Shown here: positions 14,501-29,500 of the stretch, in pieces | Position numbering within the stretch: the stretch's first letter is position 1 | How the letters are laid out: every line of letters begins with the position of its first letter | Source: Helopsaltes ochotensis | Lineage: Eukaryota; Chordata; Aves; Passeriformes; Locustellidae | Reading direction: 5' to 3' | NCBI GenBank assembly: GCA_013400155.1 | Contig: VXBM01000140.1 | Span: 14,450 to 78,449 of the forward strand | DNA length: 64,000 nucleotides | Translations under genes and position numbers: made by a program | Notes under the pieces: model-generated | What the model was told of the DNA's origin: nothing | Database searches by the model: none | The model's input: the letters and a program-made list of their open reading frames with translations, nothing else

Positions 14501-17500
14501 AGTTGTGCATGAGAAGGCACAGGAAGCATAGCCCTGAGAAGCCTGAGTGAAGACTTCTCCCCCTGCCTGCTGGGTTGACTTGGCTACTCAGACAAGGTAC
14601 TCCACTGACTACAGGAAATACATTTAATTCATAGAAGGACAGAATCTTCTGAGTTGGAAGGGATCTACAAGGATCATCAAAATCCAGCTCCTGGCCTCAA
14701 GACAGCCCCAAGAATCACACTATGTGGGAAACCATTGTCCAAATGCTTCCTGAACTCTGTTACACTGGGTGCTGTGACCAATTCCACGGGGAGCCTTTTC
14801 AAGTACCCTTCTTAAACTGCTGTATTGGGTTAGGCCTTAATAAATGATATTGTATGAAAACTATCTATAAATAAGACAATCATGTCAAACAAAATATAAC
14901 ATCAGAAAAGAATATTCAGATATATTTCTTTAACAAAGGAGCAGAAACTCGAACCACTGTGCAGCAATACTGGAATACCTGTGAGGTTCTAATTATGGCT
15001 ATTTTTTTAGGCATTTCTGCACAGTATTTGCTTAAATGTCTACTGGACCAGATTTTCTTACAGAGAGAAATTTTATTTAATAAAAATATTAGCTGATATT
15101 ACCGTGCTTTGTCCTCCTTCCCCAGTGCAATATACACGTAACCGATAGGAAGAGCCTGGATTTAGTCGGTCACACACATGTTCCCTAGCGGCTCCGCTGT
15201 ATATTGTATCCCATTTGTTTCCTGAAAGGTTAGGAATAAGTGTGCAATGAACCAAAGCGGAATTTGCCACACTTCAGTACCAACCACAGCAGGTAGCCTA
15301 ACTTCACTAAAATAAGTGTATATCTGATGTTTATTAAAAAAAAATAGAAACTGAGACTGCTTTGAATTTCCTGGAAGAGCCTATAATTGCATAAAGATAG
15401 TTTCCTAGGTGTAGATCTGCTGAAGTGAAATAGCTTCCTTATTTGGTATTCACCTTAACTAGAAGAGAACTTACTGGGTCAGCAAGCACATTCAACATCA
15501 TAACCAAATAAACAGAAAAGATACAAAACAAACTTCAAATTACATTATCATTTTGCAGGCTGTAACTACAGTTTACAGTTGATGAAGTTTGTTCCTGTGT
15601 TCCTGAATGGCCCAGAAGCATGTGAAATTCTGATTCTATTATTTGCTACTCTTAAATCAGAAACTCTTTATTCCCTCTCTCTTTTTAAGAGATTAACCTG
15701 GGAACTTTTAATTAAATCTCCAACAACTCAATACACCACAGAATTTAGAGGGCTGAGAATGAAATGTAATGCATAGCTCACTAAATTTACATGAAAGGCT
15801 TAGGTGCATCATTCCAAAAGTGACAGAGAGAGGAAAGCAACAGACTAACAGCCCGAGAGGACTCCCATCATATCTGGGGCCAGTGCTCTGTCTTAATCTG
15901 ACACAGCATTGGAGAAGTTTAAACTTTTATTCTCGATGTGTTTCTGAACTCAGTAAGGCTATTTAAGAGGTCTAGATTTTTAAATAATTTAGCAAGATAG
16001 GTTTAGATCCAATTTAGAAATATTGTAAGTTTCCTTTCTGTATGAAAGAACAGACAAGCAAAGAGCAGAAAGTTGTCCCAGCTGCAACACTGTTCTCTTT
16101 TAACAGTGATAAATGGAATACGAGCTTTTCTTTCATCTGCCATGCATACAACAAAGCTACATGTCCCTGTCTTCTTGCCCTAAAGTGTCTGAAATGTGTA
16201 ATTTCATTTCCAAAACCGAATAGACCTAATTAGTAAGTTAAACACAAAGCATCTCTTGTGTCACAGAATTTTGTGGCATCTTCCTTTCTAGATCAGAGAA
16301 AAAGAACTTCTTGTGTACAAGCACCAATGTACCTCTATTTTCTTTTTGATGTCAGTCTCTGGCAATAACTTTCCCTGTCATAATACACATTTTATTCCCA
16401 CAGGCACATATGGACAGGAAAAAAAAACCCCACACAAGTGAATGCCAATGTGTGATCCTAATACTTACCACTTAAACCTTCAGACATTTCCACAACATAC
16501 GTATTTATTGCTGCTCCCCCATTGTCTTTCGGTGGATCTGTAGAAAACAGCAATATTCCAACTAAGCAAGGTAAGTTAAATGGCTTTATAGCTTTTGGGG
16601 AGGATTTCCCAATGGCAAAATCAATAGACAACTGGAGATGGGTCTTCTTTAGGTGGAGAGCGAATCACTCCAAGTCATGCTATGTGAAAGCTGGCTCTCA
16701 GACCTTCTGTACCCTCTACACAGGAAAAGGGACAAGGGCATCACCCCTGGGAGATGGCATGGCAAACATTTCAGTCTCAAGTGATGTGGAAGGCTTCCCG
16801 AGTATGGATTCAGGGACACAGCCTCTAATGGTCCTGTGACTTGGACTGCAGACAGGAAAAATTATCATACGGATTTGTATATAAAAATATTTTAAAATTA
16901 TTTAAGGACAGAATTTCAAAAACCTAAATATTTTGAAACAGAATAGAAGTCAAGAGCTTTACACTGAAATCTTATCTCTTAACTTCTAATATATCACTAG
17001 AAATTGAGTGCACTGTCCTCCCTGGTACAGTGTTCATGTACAAGATACAATCTACAGACCTTTCTTTGACACATAATCCTAATACTGTTTCTTAAATATG
17101 ACTTAGAAAACAACAAAATTAAAATAATGTGAAACATTTTGAACAAATATAAAGACAGCATTATAATTCAACACAGAAGGGTACTCTTGCCTAAATGTCA
17201 CATTATGGATGTGCTGGATGAAATTATGTCGGCTCTTAGGCAAGGGTTATGTATCATAAAATACCAGCTAAATAAAATGAGACTTCAATGGCAGATAACA
17301 CTTCTTTGGTTGGAAGGAAATAACTCCAAATTAAAAATAAAATTGGCACATTAATTTCCACATAGAAAGAGTATCACTGTTCCAAATAAAGACTATTAAA
17401 AGTTATATATATAAATTGATATTTTAGGTAGCTTTTGATATACAAATCCGGTATTTTTAATAACTTCATACATTATACATCGTACATAAAAGATCAAGTA

Positions 17501-20500
17501 TTAGGTCCTGATGTAGCAAAGCACTCTGGGAAGATGCAAGATTGGACCTGTTGAGTACTGTTTATACTCTACAAGCAAATTTCTTATTATTGATGCTAAA
17601 GAATTAAACACACTATTAACTGGAAATAGGTAAGAAATGACAATAAATATAATTTTTTACTGTCTGATTTCCTGCTAAAGTACTGCATTGCACAGTACAG
17701 TTTAACCTTCTCCTATTTTACAGCATAAGGCTTAACATTTCAGAGCTTAAGGAAAGCTTCTCAACATCCTTAGCAAAAAAAAAAAATATCTATCAAAACC
17801 AAATAGTTTGAAGATACAGGTTGAACTTCAATCTTTTAGTAAGAACCCAGAATGTCATGCACCTACTTTTTGTGCCAGAGAAACAGATGTTCTTTGTACA
17901 TCAATTAGCCACACTTTAAAGTGTTGCGGCCCTCTGCAATAACAGTCCCTATTACAATTAGCATATTATTCTTCCCATATAATTAGTTGTACTGCCACAC
18001 TAAGTATTTTGAGTTAGTATTTTTTCATGTAAATGGATCATAATGGCTTGGTTGACTGAAATGTTACTAAAGTAAAACCTGACCTTCTGTATAAAAAATA
18101 TTACGTATATAATATATATTAAAAATACAGAAGAAATACTCTAAATAGAGCTGGAAAACACTCTTACCCCAGATTATTTTAAAACTCTGTGCATGAATTT
18201 TTCCTTTCACTGTGGGTTTTGAAGGTACCCCAGGTTTGTCTGGACAAGTAATGTATTCCACTGTCTCACTTGGACTGCTTTTCCCTTCTGAGTTATAAGC
18301 AATGACCTGCAAATACATATAAAATACTATAAATGCACTGGATAGTGGTATGCTATTCACTGTTTATGGTAAGGACAAATTAATTTATATTGTATATACA
18401 GACAGACACATAATAAATTAGCACAAGAACTGAAGTTATTAAATACATTCATTTTACATTTTCATTAGTCCCATAGTTAAGACAATCGCTATACTGAAAA
18501 TATAAATGCATGCAAATTGCCAGAAAAAAACAAATCCTCAAAAAAATACCTCCCATCCTAGTCTAGCACCTTCTTTTACAGAAGTACATTCAGAGATAAA
18601 AGTGTTTATATGGGTAAATTGTGTTAACAGCAAAGAGATTTTATGAACTCTTCAGTCCCAAAAGTTGGGACTGTTTATGTTTTTGTTTTTTGTTTGAAGT
18701 TTATGGCAAAAGTTGTCACGAAACCCACATGAAGGACGAGGAATTGTATTTGTCGAGGGTAAATTGTGTTTAACCAATCTGAGTCCTTCCATGATGAAAC
18801 AACTTGCTCAACAAATGGGGGAGAGCTGGGGACATCATGTACCCTAATTTTAGTTTGATCTCCACAACATCTACGTAGACAAGCTGGTTAAGATAGAACA
18901 GATGGACCACAAGATGGGTGTAGAAAACCTGACATAATGCCAGGCTCAAAGGGTGTTGGCTTTGAAGGCAAATTAGCAGCTGCTGATGAGTGGATTTCCT
19001 CAGTAGCCAATCTAAGGTCAGATTCTATTCATTATCTTTAGAAGTGATCTGGATGACAGGAGTGAGTGATGCTCCCAGATTTGCATATAGCACCAAAATA
19101 GGAGAAGACAGACACGCTGGAGGGAAGAACCAGACTTTGATAGGCTGGAATATTGCATGAACAAGAATTGTATGAGCTTTGGACAAAGATACAGTCTTGC
19201 ACTTGGGATGGAATACTCCCAGCACCAGTGCAGTCTGGGGTCTGACTCTAGCCAGTTTTTCTTTTTTCAGCTCTGCTGAGAAGGACTTTGGGATTCAAGG
19301 AGCAAGCCAAATGAATCAGCAAAGCATTTTGGCAGTAGCAAAACCAAGCTGTTTCATGGGCTGCATCAGCAAGAATTTACCCAGCAGAACAAAGGATTTA
19401 ATTATGTCACTTTACTCAGCACTTTTAAAACCATGCTTGGAATACTGTGTTCCAGTTTTGGTCCTCCCAGTTCAAGAGACACTGGGAAACTGGAAAGAGT
19501 TCACAAGAGGGCCAGCATGATGATCAGAGAATTACAGAACCTGACATCAGAAAAAAGGCTTTGTTTTATTCCGCCTGAGTAAAAAGAAGTTTCATTGGGT
19601 AGGATCTAATCACAGCCTTCTAATACCTAAGAGACAGTTACAGAAGAGATGAAGACATTGCCTTCCAAAGGATCTGTAATGACAGGACAAGAGACAACAG
19701 ACATTAAATGTGTTAGGGGAAATTCTAGCTGGATATAAGAAAACAAATTAATTACCATTAGAACAGACAGACCAAAGAAGTAGTTGAATTGTCCTTGCTG
19801 GAAGTACTGAAATCTCAGCTCAACAGGGCTGGGACAGGGTTGAACTGTCTATGCTAAGGCCTGGCTTTCTACACAGATTTGACCCAGATGATCCCTAGAA
19901 GTCCCTTCCAACCTAGACTTTCCTGTGATTCTAGGAAAACAAATTCTTGCTATTCTTTACTTTCTACTTTTTAGTTTAGTTTAGTAAAAAGCTAAACCAC
20001 CTAAGGAAAAAGAAAAAAGGAAAAAAGGAAAAAAGGAAAAAAGAAAAAAAGAAAGAGGCTTTTTCAGCTTTTAGATCTGTTTTTAAAATGAGCAGAATCA
20101 AAATGACAGCAGTAATGTTAGTACAGACTGAGAAGAGGAAATGCAAGCTAACATGTCTCTCCGACATTAAGTCTCCCCATACAGTTTACGAGATTAATAA
20201 TCATCTGGTTGTCTTTGTGCCCTTACAAATGAAGTTAAACAGGCAGTTAGCATTTACGTATTATAATAAGGTTTCGAATGGTTATAAAGCTTCTTTCAAA
20301 AGCCTTAAGGAATATTACTACTAATTAAGTCTTCCCCCTGTATAATAAAAATTAAAGACCCGATTAACGTAACATTTGTTTCTCCTTTATGCTCCACGAA
20401 TGAGTGAACAGAGACTTCTGTTTATTGTTTTGCTAATAAAAACAGCATATAAATATTGGAGATTATTTTAATGAGAAACTTAGGATATTTAAGTAACTAT

Positions 20501-23500
20501 ACATTTACTAGTAATGAGTATGATTAATGAGTACTATTACTTTCCAAGGAAGACTACAGTCACGTCCTGTAAAAGGTAGTTTCAAGACGATTAGCTATTC
20601 TTTAGTTCATGTGTAGCCGTAATAGTGCTAGAAACATACTGTATACTTTAAATTATTTAAATACTAAGTCACGCAAAAAACCCAACAAAATTATATCAGA
20701 AGTGCAAAATATCATCTGAAAGGAGCACTTACATGCTTTAGTGTTAACTCAAAACAAATCAATCAACCCTTAAACTATTGCCATTCATATTGAAAGAGAA
20801 GCTGCTCTTCAACAGTTCCCAATTCTTCCTTAAGAAATAGTATTTTGGGTGTATGTGTGACAACAGCTATCAAAATTTTTCACTTGCAGACAGATGAGGT
20901 TATTCTGACTGTGCTGCAAGTTGCACCAGGGGAAGTTTAAACTGAACATCAGGAAGAATTCCCTCACAGAAAGAGCAGTCAAGCATTGGCAAGGCTGCCC
21001 GGGCAAGTGGTTGAGTCACCATCCCTGGAGGTATTTCAAAAATGTGCAAATATGTTGCTTAGGGACATGGTTTAGTGCTGGGTTAAGAGTTGGACTTGAT
21101 CTTATAGGCCTTTTCCAACCTTAACGATTCTGTGATTCCTACTGGGGGACATGGAACTTTCTTCCAAAACCCAAGCAACTATTCAAGAGTGACACAAAAC
21201 ATAGAAAAGCTCAGGCTGGAAGGGACCCCAAAGACCCTCTGATCCAACCCTTCAGGGCAAAGTGAGCCTAGATGAGATTATCTACCACCCTCTCCAGTCA
21301 TATCTTGAAATCATCCAGTGATGGGGATTCCACCACATTTCTGGGAGGTTGTTCCAGTGATTACTTGATCTCACTGCAGAAAATTTCTTTCCTATACCAA
21401 GATGAAAACCCTTCCACTGCACCTTGCAACTCTTGCCCCTTGTCATCTCCAGGTGGCTCCTTGTGAAGGGACAACCTCCCTCCTCTCTGTAGTCAGGCTT
21501 TAAGCACTGACAAACTGTGATGAGGTCCCTCTGAGCCTTCTCCAATGAGAAAACATGTAATTCCTTTAGAGTTTCATTATAGGGCAGGTTCTCCAGCGCT
21601 TTTATAATTTTTGTGACCTTCCTTTGGACCAACTCCCACTCTGCCTGTCTTCTGTGAATTGTGTGGATCAGAACTGGACACAGCTCTCTAGGTGTGATCT
21701 GACACAAGCTGAATACAGGGAAGATCTCTTATCTCTGCTAGCAATGCCACTGCTGGGTCAGCCCAGGATCCAGTTTGCCCGAAGGTCCCTTTCAGCAAGG
21801 CTGCTCCTAGCCTATAGTGGGCTCCTTGGTATTCCAGCCCAGGTGCGGAACTTTGCATTTGTCTTTGTTTAACTTCATAGTGTTTTGCTACCTCAGTCTA
21901 TTCTAGTCTGTCCAGGTGTTTCTGTAAGATAGTTTTGCCTTCTGATGTGTTCATCTGACCCCTCTGTGGTGCCACCAGCAAACTTGGTGAGGGAGCTTTC
22001 AATCCCATCATCAAGATCAGTTGTGAAAATGAACAGCATGGAGCCTCCTATCCCTACGAGTTACTAATTCAGACAGGCCTGACTAGAAACCATTGATCAC
22101 CACCCTCTGAGTGGGGCCTGTTGGCCAGTTTTCTACTCATCTCACATACCAACCTATCCACTTTGTGTCTTGCCAATTTGGCCAGGGAGAAGGCTGTGGG
22201 AAACTGTTGAATGCTTGCTGAAGTTTGGATAAAAAACATCCACTGATCCCCTTGGACCAACTGGAAGTGTTACCTTGATGTAGGACATGATCAGGCTAGT
22301 CAGTCTTCATTTACTTTTGGTGTAGGCTATTCCCAACTGCCTGCTTTGTTTGGCTTGTAATATTTCCTAGGAAGACTTTTTAATTTCTTTTCCAGGGAAT
22401 GAAGTTAGATTAATGGGCCTGTAGTTCCATGGGTCCTCTTTTGTGTCCCTCTTGTAGATGGGGGGTATTACATTTTGCAGTTTTACAAATGTCAGGGATA
22501 TCCCCTGACCTGCATCACTTTTCAAATGTTATAGATGGGGTCTTGCAGCAATGTCAGCCACTTCTCTTAAGATCCAGAAGTGGACTGAGCTCTTCCAAGA
22601 GACCAAAGTCCAGCCTTGTCACAGCTAGCTTATCCTGTGATCTGGGGTCCAGTTATGCTGGTAAGGCAGAGGCAAAGAAGCTATTGAGAACCTCTGCTTT
22701 ATTTGCATTATTAACAATTTGCCCCTTTGCCCTGTTTAGGAATGGCCTCTGTATGTCTTCCCAGTTCTGAAGAAGCATTTTATGGCATTCTTGTTATTTT
22801 TGCCCAATTTCAGTTCTAGTTGATCCTAAGCCTTCCTGACTTCAAATCTGCTTGTCCTGGCAAAGTTCTTGTAGCCCTTGATGGCTATTTGATCACCTTC
22901 CCAGGGCCAATAATGCTGATTTCTACCTTTTAACCACACCCAAAAGCTCATAGTTAGGCCAGACTTCTTCCTGAACTAAAAATTTAGACCTCAAGCTTAA
23001 GAACAGGCTCAGCACCATGGTAACATGGATGACTTATTAACAACTTTTTGTATTAAGGCTGCTCCTTACCCTAACACCTTCATTATGTTTCATACTGTTT
23101 CATACTTCATTATTCTTCATACTGTCAAAGAATCCATAGCTACACTAAGTAATATCACCCATGTATATAAAACAAATATAAATAAAAACCCCCAAATAGC
23201 CAAATAAACAGCCAAATAAAAACCCCTGGATGTTAAGAACATGTACTTATGACTTGGAATTTCAAGACACCTGCAACTGTGTTATACCCTTGCAGAGGTT
23301 CTTATTGCTTCTTCTGAAACAATAATGCAGGTGTTCAGCCGACAGTTTGAAGAGAATGAAATTGTAAGAAACTGGCATCAAATTCAGTTTTCCTTAAAAA
23401 AGGCCCTCCCCACTTCTGAGTCAATCTCAAACTAGTCTGGTGCCCAAATATATGAAAAAATCTTACCCTAAATTTATATTTTGTACTACGCCTCAAATTC

Positions 23501-26500
23501 TTCACCGTGTAGGTAAGATCGTCACCATCATATTTTGGCTTGAAACCATATCCCTGCAGAATTAAATAGGATTATTTGAAACATTATCTTTGCAGACCAG
23601 AGGATCTAACATACTTCATGCAAATAAATTACTGTTTCATACTGTAATTATTATGCTTCTCTGACAAAGTAGTAAGTGTAAACACAATTTTTTTTAAGAG
23701 GTGTGAATTCATTAACCATTTTGCAATCAGGAGAGAGGAAAAGATCACTAAAAAAGACATATACAGTACCACTGGAAATTTTACCTAACACTTTCAAAGG
23801 GTAGAACAGTACTGATTTTAAAACAAATGTTGTTAGTCTGAAATGACATCTAGAGGGATCACACTTCATGATGCAGTCACTTTGATCCAGCTCTTATAAG
23901 GCTTAACTTGCACACACAAATTCACAAAGTTATATGCAATTTAAAAGTCTTTGCAGAAATGGGGCTTAATAATGGTAAGCACAATTGAAAGAAGAAATCT
24001 AGGTGGCCTGGTCACAGCAATGACAGGTCATCAGCTAAATTTCAGAAAATACTATTCCTTGTAGAATATTCTAGCAAAAATAATCATTGCTACACTAATA
24101 CAACAATGTATCAAACATATTGAGAATAAGTATTCTAAACTTACTGAGTTCTCATCCTCCATCTCTAATATATATGAGATTCCTTCATCTGACGGCGTTC
24201 CTGAGGGTTTTGTCCACTGAAGGGATAACCAAGTAACTCCAGCATTAATCAGCAAAGGACTTGCTGGTGTGGTTGGGGCAGTGCCTGAGGTATGATACAG
24301 GACTTCTTCACTAAAATCACTGTTTAAAACAGACAATATGTAAACTAACTAGACACAATAATTAAGAGCTAAAACCCAAAAATTTTACTAAACACAGCTA
24401 TGGCAGTTTCTTGGAGATATGCACCATGGGAAATTGCGAGCTGTTACATGCAAGCAACTTCACTTGCCCATGAGTCTGTCCGTAACAAAATACTTGAACA
24501 AGGTTAACACGTTCATAATTGAAAGATTCCTTTGTATTATATAATTACAATGTTTTGCTAACCAAAACGTTTTGCTTGCCCATATTAACTCAGTATTCTA
24601 AAACACTAAAGCTCTATTTGCAATACTGTATTAATACCACAGTGTCCTTCCTTTTTAAAGTGAAAACATGAAGGCATAAAACATTTACGGCAAGACCTCA
24701 AAACACACTTTACTTATGTATTCTGAGCTTAATTTGAAGTACTGGTTTCTCTAGAGATTCAGAATAATAGAATAGATTCATTCAATGGTGAGCTATTTAG
24801 GAGTTGATAAAATGAAGGTCTTAATGCAGAAAAAGAAGTAGAGCGTATACCAGTGAATCTCCTAACACAACTCTTATCCTTATCCGATTTACATTAGACA
24901 CACCTTGTGGTGAAAATACAAACAAATTACATAAAAAGAACTACTGTGAAACAGAGGGATGCAAAAGTTAGTGAACAGCTACTATGCTTGTACAGATAGT
25001 CTGACATGCATCCAGCTAGACTAAAAAAGCTTCACGTGCTCTCAGCTGGCTTTGCTGCTTCACATCAGATCCGAAGAATCATTTACAAGCCTAAAGCTAG
25101 TCTATTTTTAACCATATAAAACAAATGTCAAAGATGTAATTTTAACAAAGATGTAGTTTTAAAAGCTAAGGATTACCAAAGTGAGCATCAGGAAGCCCTG
25201 AAAATAAAATCCTCTGTATATCTTAAACAAAGATACCAGTCAAATATTTCATGTGTTTTGAACCTGACTTGCCTGAAAAATCTCAATAAAAAGATAATGC
25301 AATTTCATTTTCTCTCTGACTGAGCCTATATTATAGCAATGCACATGTTATAAATTTTAGTGTGCATTGAGGTATTTTTGGCATTTAAAGGAAAAAAATC
25401 TTACAGACAACACATCAAGAGTGTTGATAGCACAGAAAACAGACATATTGTCTGTGAGGACTGTCAAAGAGACATGAAGCAAGAAGGGAAAAAGTAAAAC
25501 ACAAGAGAAAACTTCCATATTCGTGGAAATAGTAATTTTTTTTCTTGTAAGAAGTCACAAGCAAGAAAATTTCTGGAATAGAGATTAAGTGGTACCTACA
25601 ATATATTTACTAAAAAAAGATCAGCATTTTGTAGGCAGCCTGAAGAAAGCATGAAGACAGGTTAGATACAAGTAGTATGTCTAACTCTTTTCAAAACAAA
25701 CTATTGAAGGCGTCACCTTACAAGTAGATGTAAGGTAAAAAATCTCACATCTTAAAAAGATTTAATCTCTAAACTTGCTTGAACCACTCCAAAATACACT
25801 GAAAAAAACTAAGAGTTCCAGTCATACTCATATTTGAATGACTATTAAACAATTCCCACAGAAGTACAGTACTATCTATTTTTGAAAATAGATTTTATTT
25901 TTCCAGTTTTCTTTAACCACTGTTTCATGTAAGTTAGAATTAAATTTAAAAATTAGTAACTCAGAGATAAAATATCTGTTCTTGTTGGTAAAATTATTTA
26001 GACAAAATTCTGTCTCCAGATGCCTAATGCTCTCAACATTCTTCATGAGTTATAAACAGGCACTCTACACTAATAAATATTACTTCAAGAGACTTCTTAA
26101 TTAAATAATACCATAAAGACAATAAAGCACATCTTCATAAGGCTATGAAATATAGATTTAAAAATCTATTCAGTGTGATTAGCTTAAGAAGGGTACTTAA
26201 CTGATCAGTGTCTTCAAAGCTTACGCTGGAGGAATCTGTAATATGTGCAGCTATTCCTAGAGGGGTACATTTACACTCATATGTAAAAGGGGAACAAGAA
26301 GAGATCTCAGGCACTGGATCCTGCTTAACTGCCAGCTCCTTCCCTGTCTTCAGCAGTTCCAACTGAATCTCATCAAGACAAAGTCCAGAAGCAACTCAAG
26401 AGAATAATTAATTCCAGGAACATCATCCAGAAGGCAGTAATGTAATAAAGACTATTGGAGCACACCAAAAGTCATTCCAGTCCACTACAATGTCCTCTGA

Positions 26501-29500
26501 CAGTAGCACAAAGCAGGTGCTTAAGGAAAGACATAGGAACAGGCACTTTTTGCAATGCATTCCCTGAGTACTCTTCAAAGCCTCCCAACACGTGATCTCC
26601 TGAGCCAGCTGTATTTTTCACATCCTTAATAGTCTGCAGAAGATTCCTTCTGCCAGCATGAATTATGACCCTGGTCTGGCTCCCTACTCTTTACATTGTT
26701 CTTCAACACTGGCCAAGCAGGAACTGTTGCTTCAAGCACCTTCTCCTGCCAGATAAAGGACACACAATACACACCCTCTATTTCATGCTATAAAAATACC
26801 ACTTTAGTGAGCTGCAGCACAATGTTCCTAATATTTGAATTAAAAAAAACAAATACAAAAAGCAATTTTATGCTGATGATAAGGGAAACTATTTTTATGC
26901 CCCACAGAACCTCAAGGTCCAAGGTAGTGTGGACACCAGAAGTCTGGTGTAGAGGATATGAGCTCTGGTAGTTGATTGTTGGCCAGGTGCATCTGCTTTG
27001 CCTGATGACCAAGAAGCACACTCAAGAACTAATACATCCAGTAATGCAAGCATAACTTCACAAAACATTTTTTTTCCAAGTTCTTACTTATATTCTCCAC
27101 TGAAGTCACAAGTCATTCATTCAAAAATTCAAAACAAAGTTTGATGCTCTAAAACATCTGAAAAGTAGTAATTAAAAGCATGAACCACATATCCTAAGCA
27201 TTTATAATAAGCTCTAGAACTTCTAAAGAATGCATTGATATGGTAATTTCATATTCTGTCTATTTCCCAGGGTAACAGGAGACTGACACCTTGGATGAAG
27301 GGATAATATCCCAGCACACAGGCTATCAGCAAAAAGAATAATCTAATCACATAATGTGAGCTACCTAAGCAGTTGAACTAGATGATCACTGCAGGTACCT
27401 TCCAACTGAAATATTATATATTCTATATTCCATTTCAGACCATTTGAACAAAAGACCTTTTTCTTTAAATGCCACCATATGTTTTTCCTAAAGTAGCATA
27501 AACATGCATGTATATGCATTCCATATTTATGTATGTAATAGTATTTACCTCATTCCCACATCATTTTTGGCTGCTAGCCTAAAGGTGTACCCCATTGCTG
27601 GTGATAGTTTAGTGATCCTGTACTGCTTCTGTTGACCGTAATAACACTGGCAAAACTCTCCATTTCCTTTTCCCTAAAAAGCAGTAAGTTAATCATATTA
27701 TTCACCTTATTACATATGCATCCATCAATTAAAGTACACACAAACATGAAATAAAATCCTTTTTTGAAATTAAATACAACTCAAGAATCTCCATATGGTG
27801 ATATGAAAGGAACATATGAAATTTTGTATTCAATTAGCAGCTTCTTTCCTTCCCTTACATTTCCCAGTTCCTTGGTGCTGAAAGAATAAAAGCCATGAAG
27901 ATTCTGCAGCTCTGCCATCTAGGGATAGCTGTCCAGGTAGAGATTGCAAGATTGTTGCAGGGCTATAGTTGATCCACCCACTTATTAAAACAGAAAGACT
28001 GTTAGAGGAAAATGACCCTTCCTTGTCAGGTCTTGAACACAATATTGGACCTCAAGTCAAGAAGCCACTATTAAGAGTGGCAGAATCATGCAATTAAGAT
28101 CCTTCTATTTTATATCCTCCTAGAAAAAAACTGAGCAGTAACTGTATTTTAATAGTTGCTTCAGGAATTACATATTTGTCACACGACTCTAAACAGAAAT
28201 CTTAATTTTCACATAACTTAACGTGCACAGTCACATACAGCGACTTAAAAAAAATAGAAGACTAAAAATACAATCAAATAACTTGCTTACTTCATCCCAT
28301 TCTAAAAGGTAACTGTGGATTTTGGAACCATTATCACAGGATGCCTGTAACAGGAAAACAAGAAAATTAGCATTCTAACTGGATTCAAGACCACTTAAAA
28401 ATGCATGTATGGGTCAAACCATATGAAGAACAGTGGAAGACAAATAATGCTCCCCTTACATGATTATTTCACTTGCCAAGACAGTCCTAGTTCAGACGCC
28501 ATACAATGAATGCTTGTTTCTTGTTTATGAGTTTTTTTCTAATTTAGTCCTTGAAATGCATTGGGTATTGAAGTCAGTAATTTTACTTTGAAAGACTCCT
28601 TGCTTTCCTGTGAATCTTCCTCTTTTTACTGAAGCCCACATTTAACCCAGTAAATCTATTTACAGTCAAGGAACTGTGACTGAAGTGAGTAGGTTTGGCA
28701 AAAATTTTCACTTTCAATGAACTGGTATTTTATTGATAAATCCACAACAGTTCTGAAGAGTTAAAAATATTTATTTTAAAGGCTGTGAAGCAATCCTTAC
28801 CTTCCACTGAAGAGTAAGAGAATTTTTGGTCCGATTAGTTATCCTGGGCAGATTTGGAGCATCAGGTTCACAGCTTGCTGTGGTAAAACTCTCCGCTTCT
28901 GAAGGGCTCCCCTTTACACAGTTGCATTCTACTTGGACTCTAAAGTGGAAGAGAGTCAATAATATTTTGCTTCAAAATCTGTATAGTTTCCAAAGAAAAC
29001 TGAGCATTTGGAATTAAGTTGCTGCCTTGCTGCTTCATTATTAAAACATTGCTGTTCTAAATAAATAACTGGGAGAAACATCTCAGTCAATAGAAGCAAT
29101 AAGGAAGAAGAGTCTTTACTTCAGATGTACATCATTACCATCAGTTGGCTTTAGTCTCACAATTATATTTGAAATATGTCTGTTATTAGCTGTACTTTGG
29201 TTGGAAAATAATGGTAGCATTTTGCAGGCTCATTATCTGTTGTAGAGATATAACCTTCTATTATGAATAATTCTTCTGCGAGTGCTTTTGTCAGATGAGC
29301 ACAACGAAGCTGTTGATGTATTTTCAGAGTATCCTCTGCACTCAAATGAGTGCCCTGCTGAGTGTATTCACCTTGTCCTTTCCTTTAGTAAGGGGCTGTG
29401 AATTAGCTCTCCACATACTTCAAAAGATGAATTTTGCTTCTGTCTCAAGGAGAAATGGCTTGTTTTTTAAAAGGCTTGTCTCCAAAAGGAAATACATGAT

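Larger units (their letters stand above)
18307..23466 (-). other. FNDC3A intron between exons 12 and 13, CR1-rich
   Basis: About half of this 5.2-kb intron is CR1: plus-oriented pieces at about 18700-19935 and 20915-21140, then a minus-oriented piece at about 21190-23000. An A/G-rich microsatellite sits at 20004-20056. Confidence 0.8.

Noticed and set aside
16522..16839. 105-codon plus-strand open frame beside exon 14
   Set aside because: It overlaps the exon 14 acceptor antisense and resembles no known protein; a chance open frame in a less AT-rich patch.
21282..21707. 141-codon minus-strand open frame
   Set aside because: It lies wholly inside a minus-oriented CR1 fragment; a remnant of repeat sequence, not a host gene.
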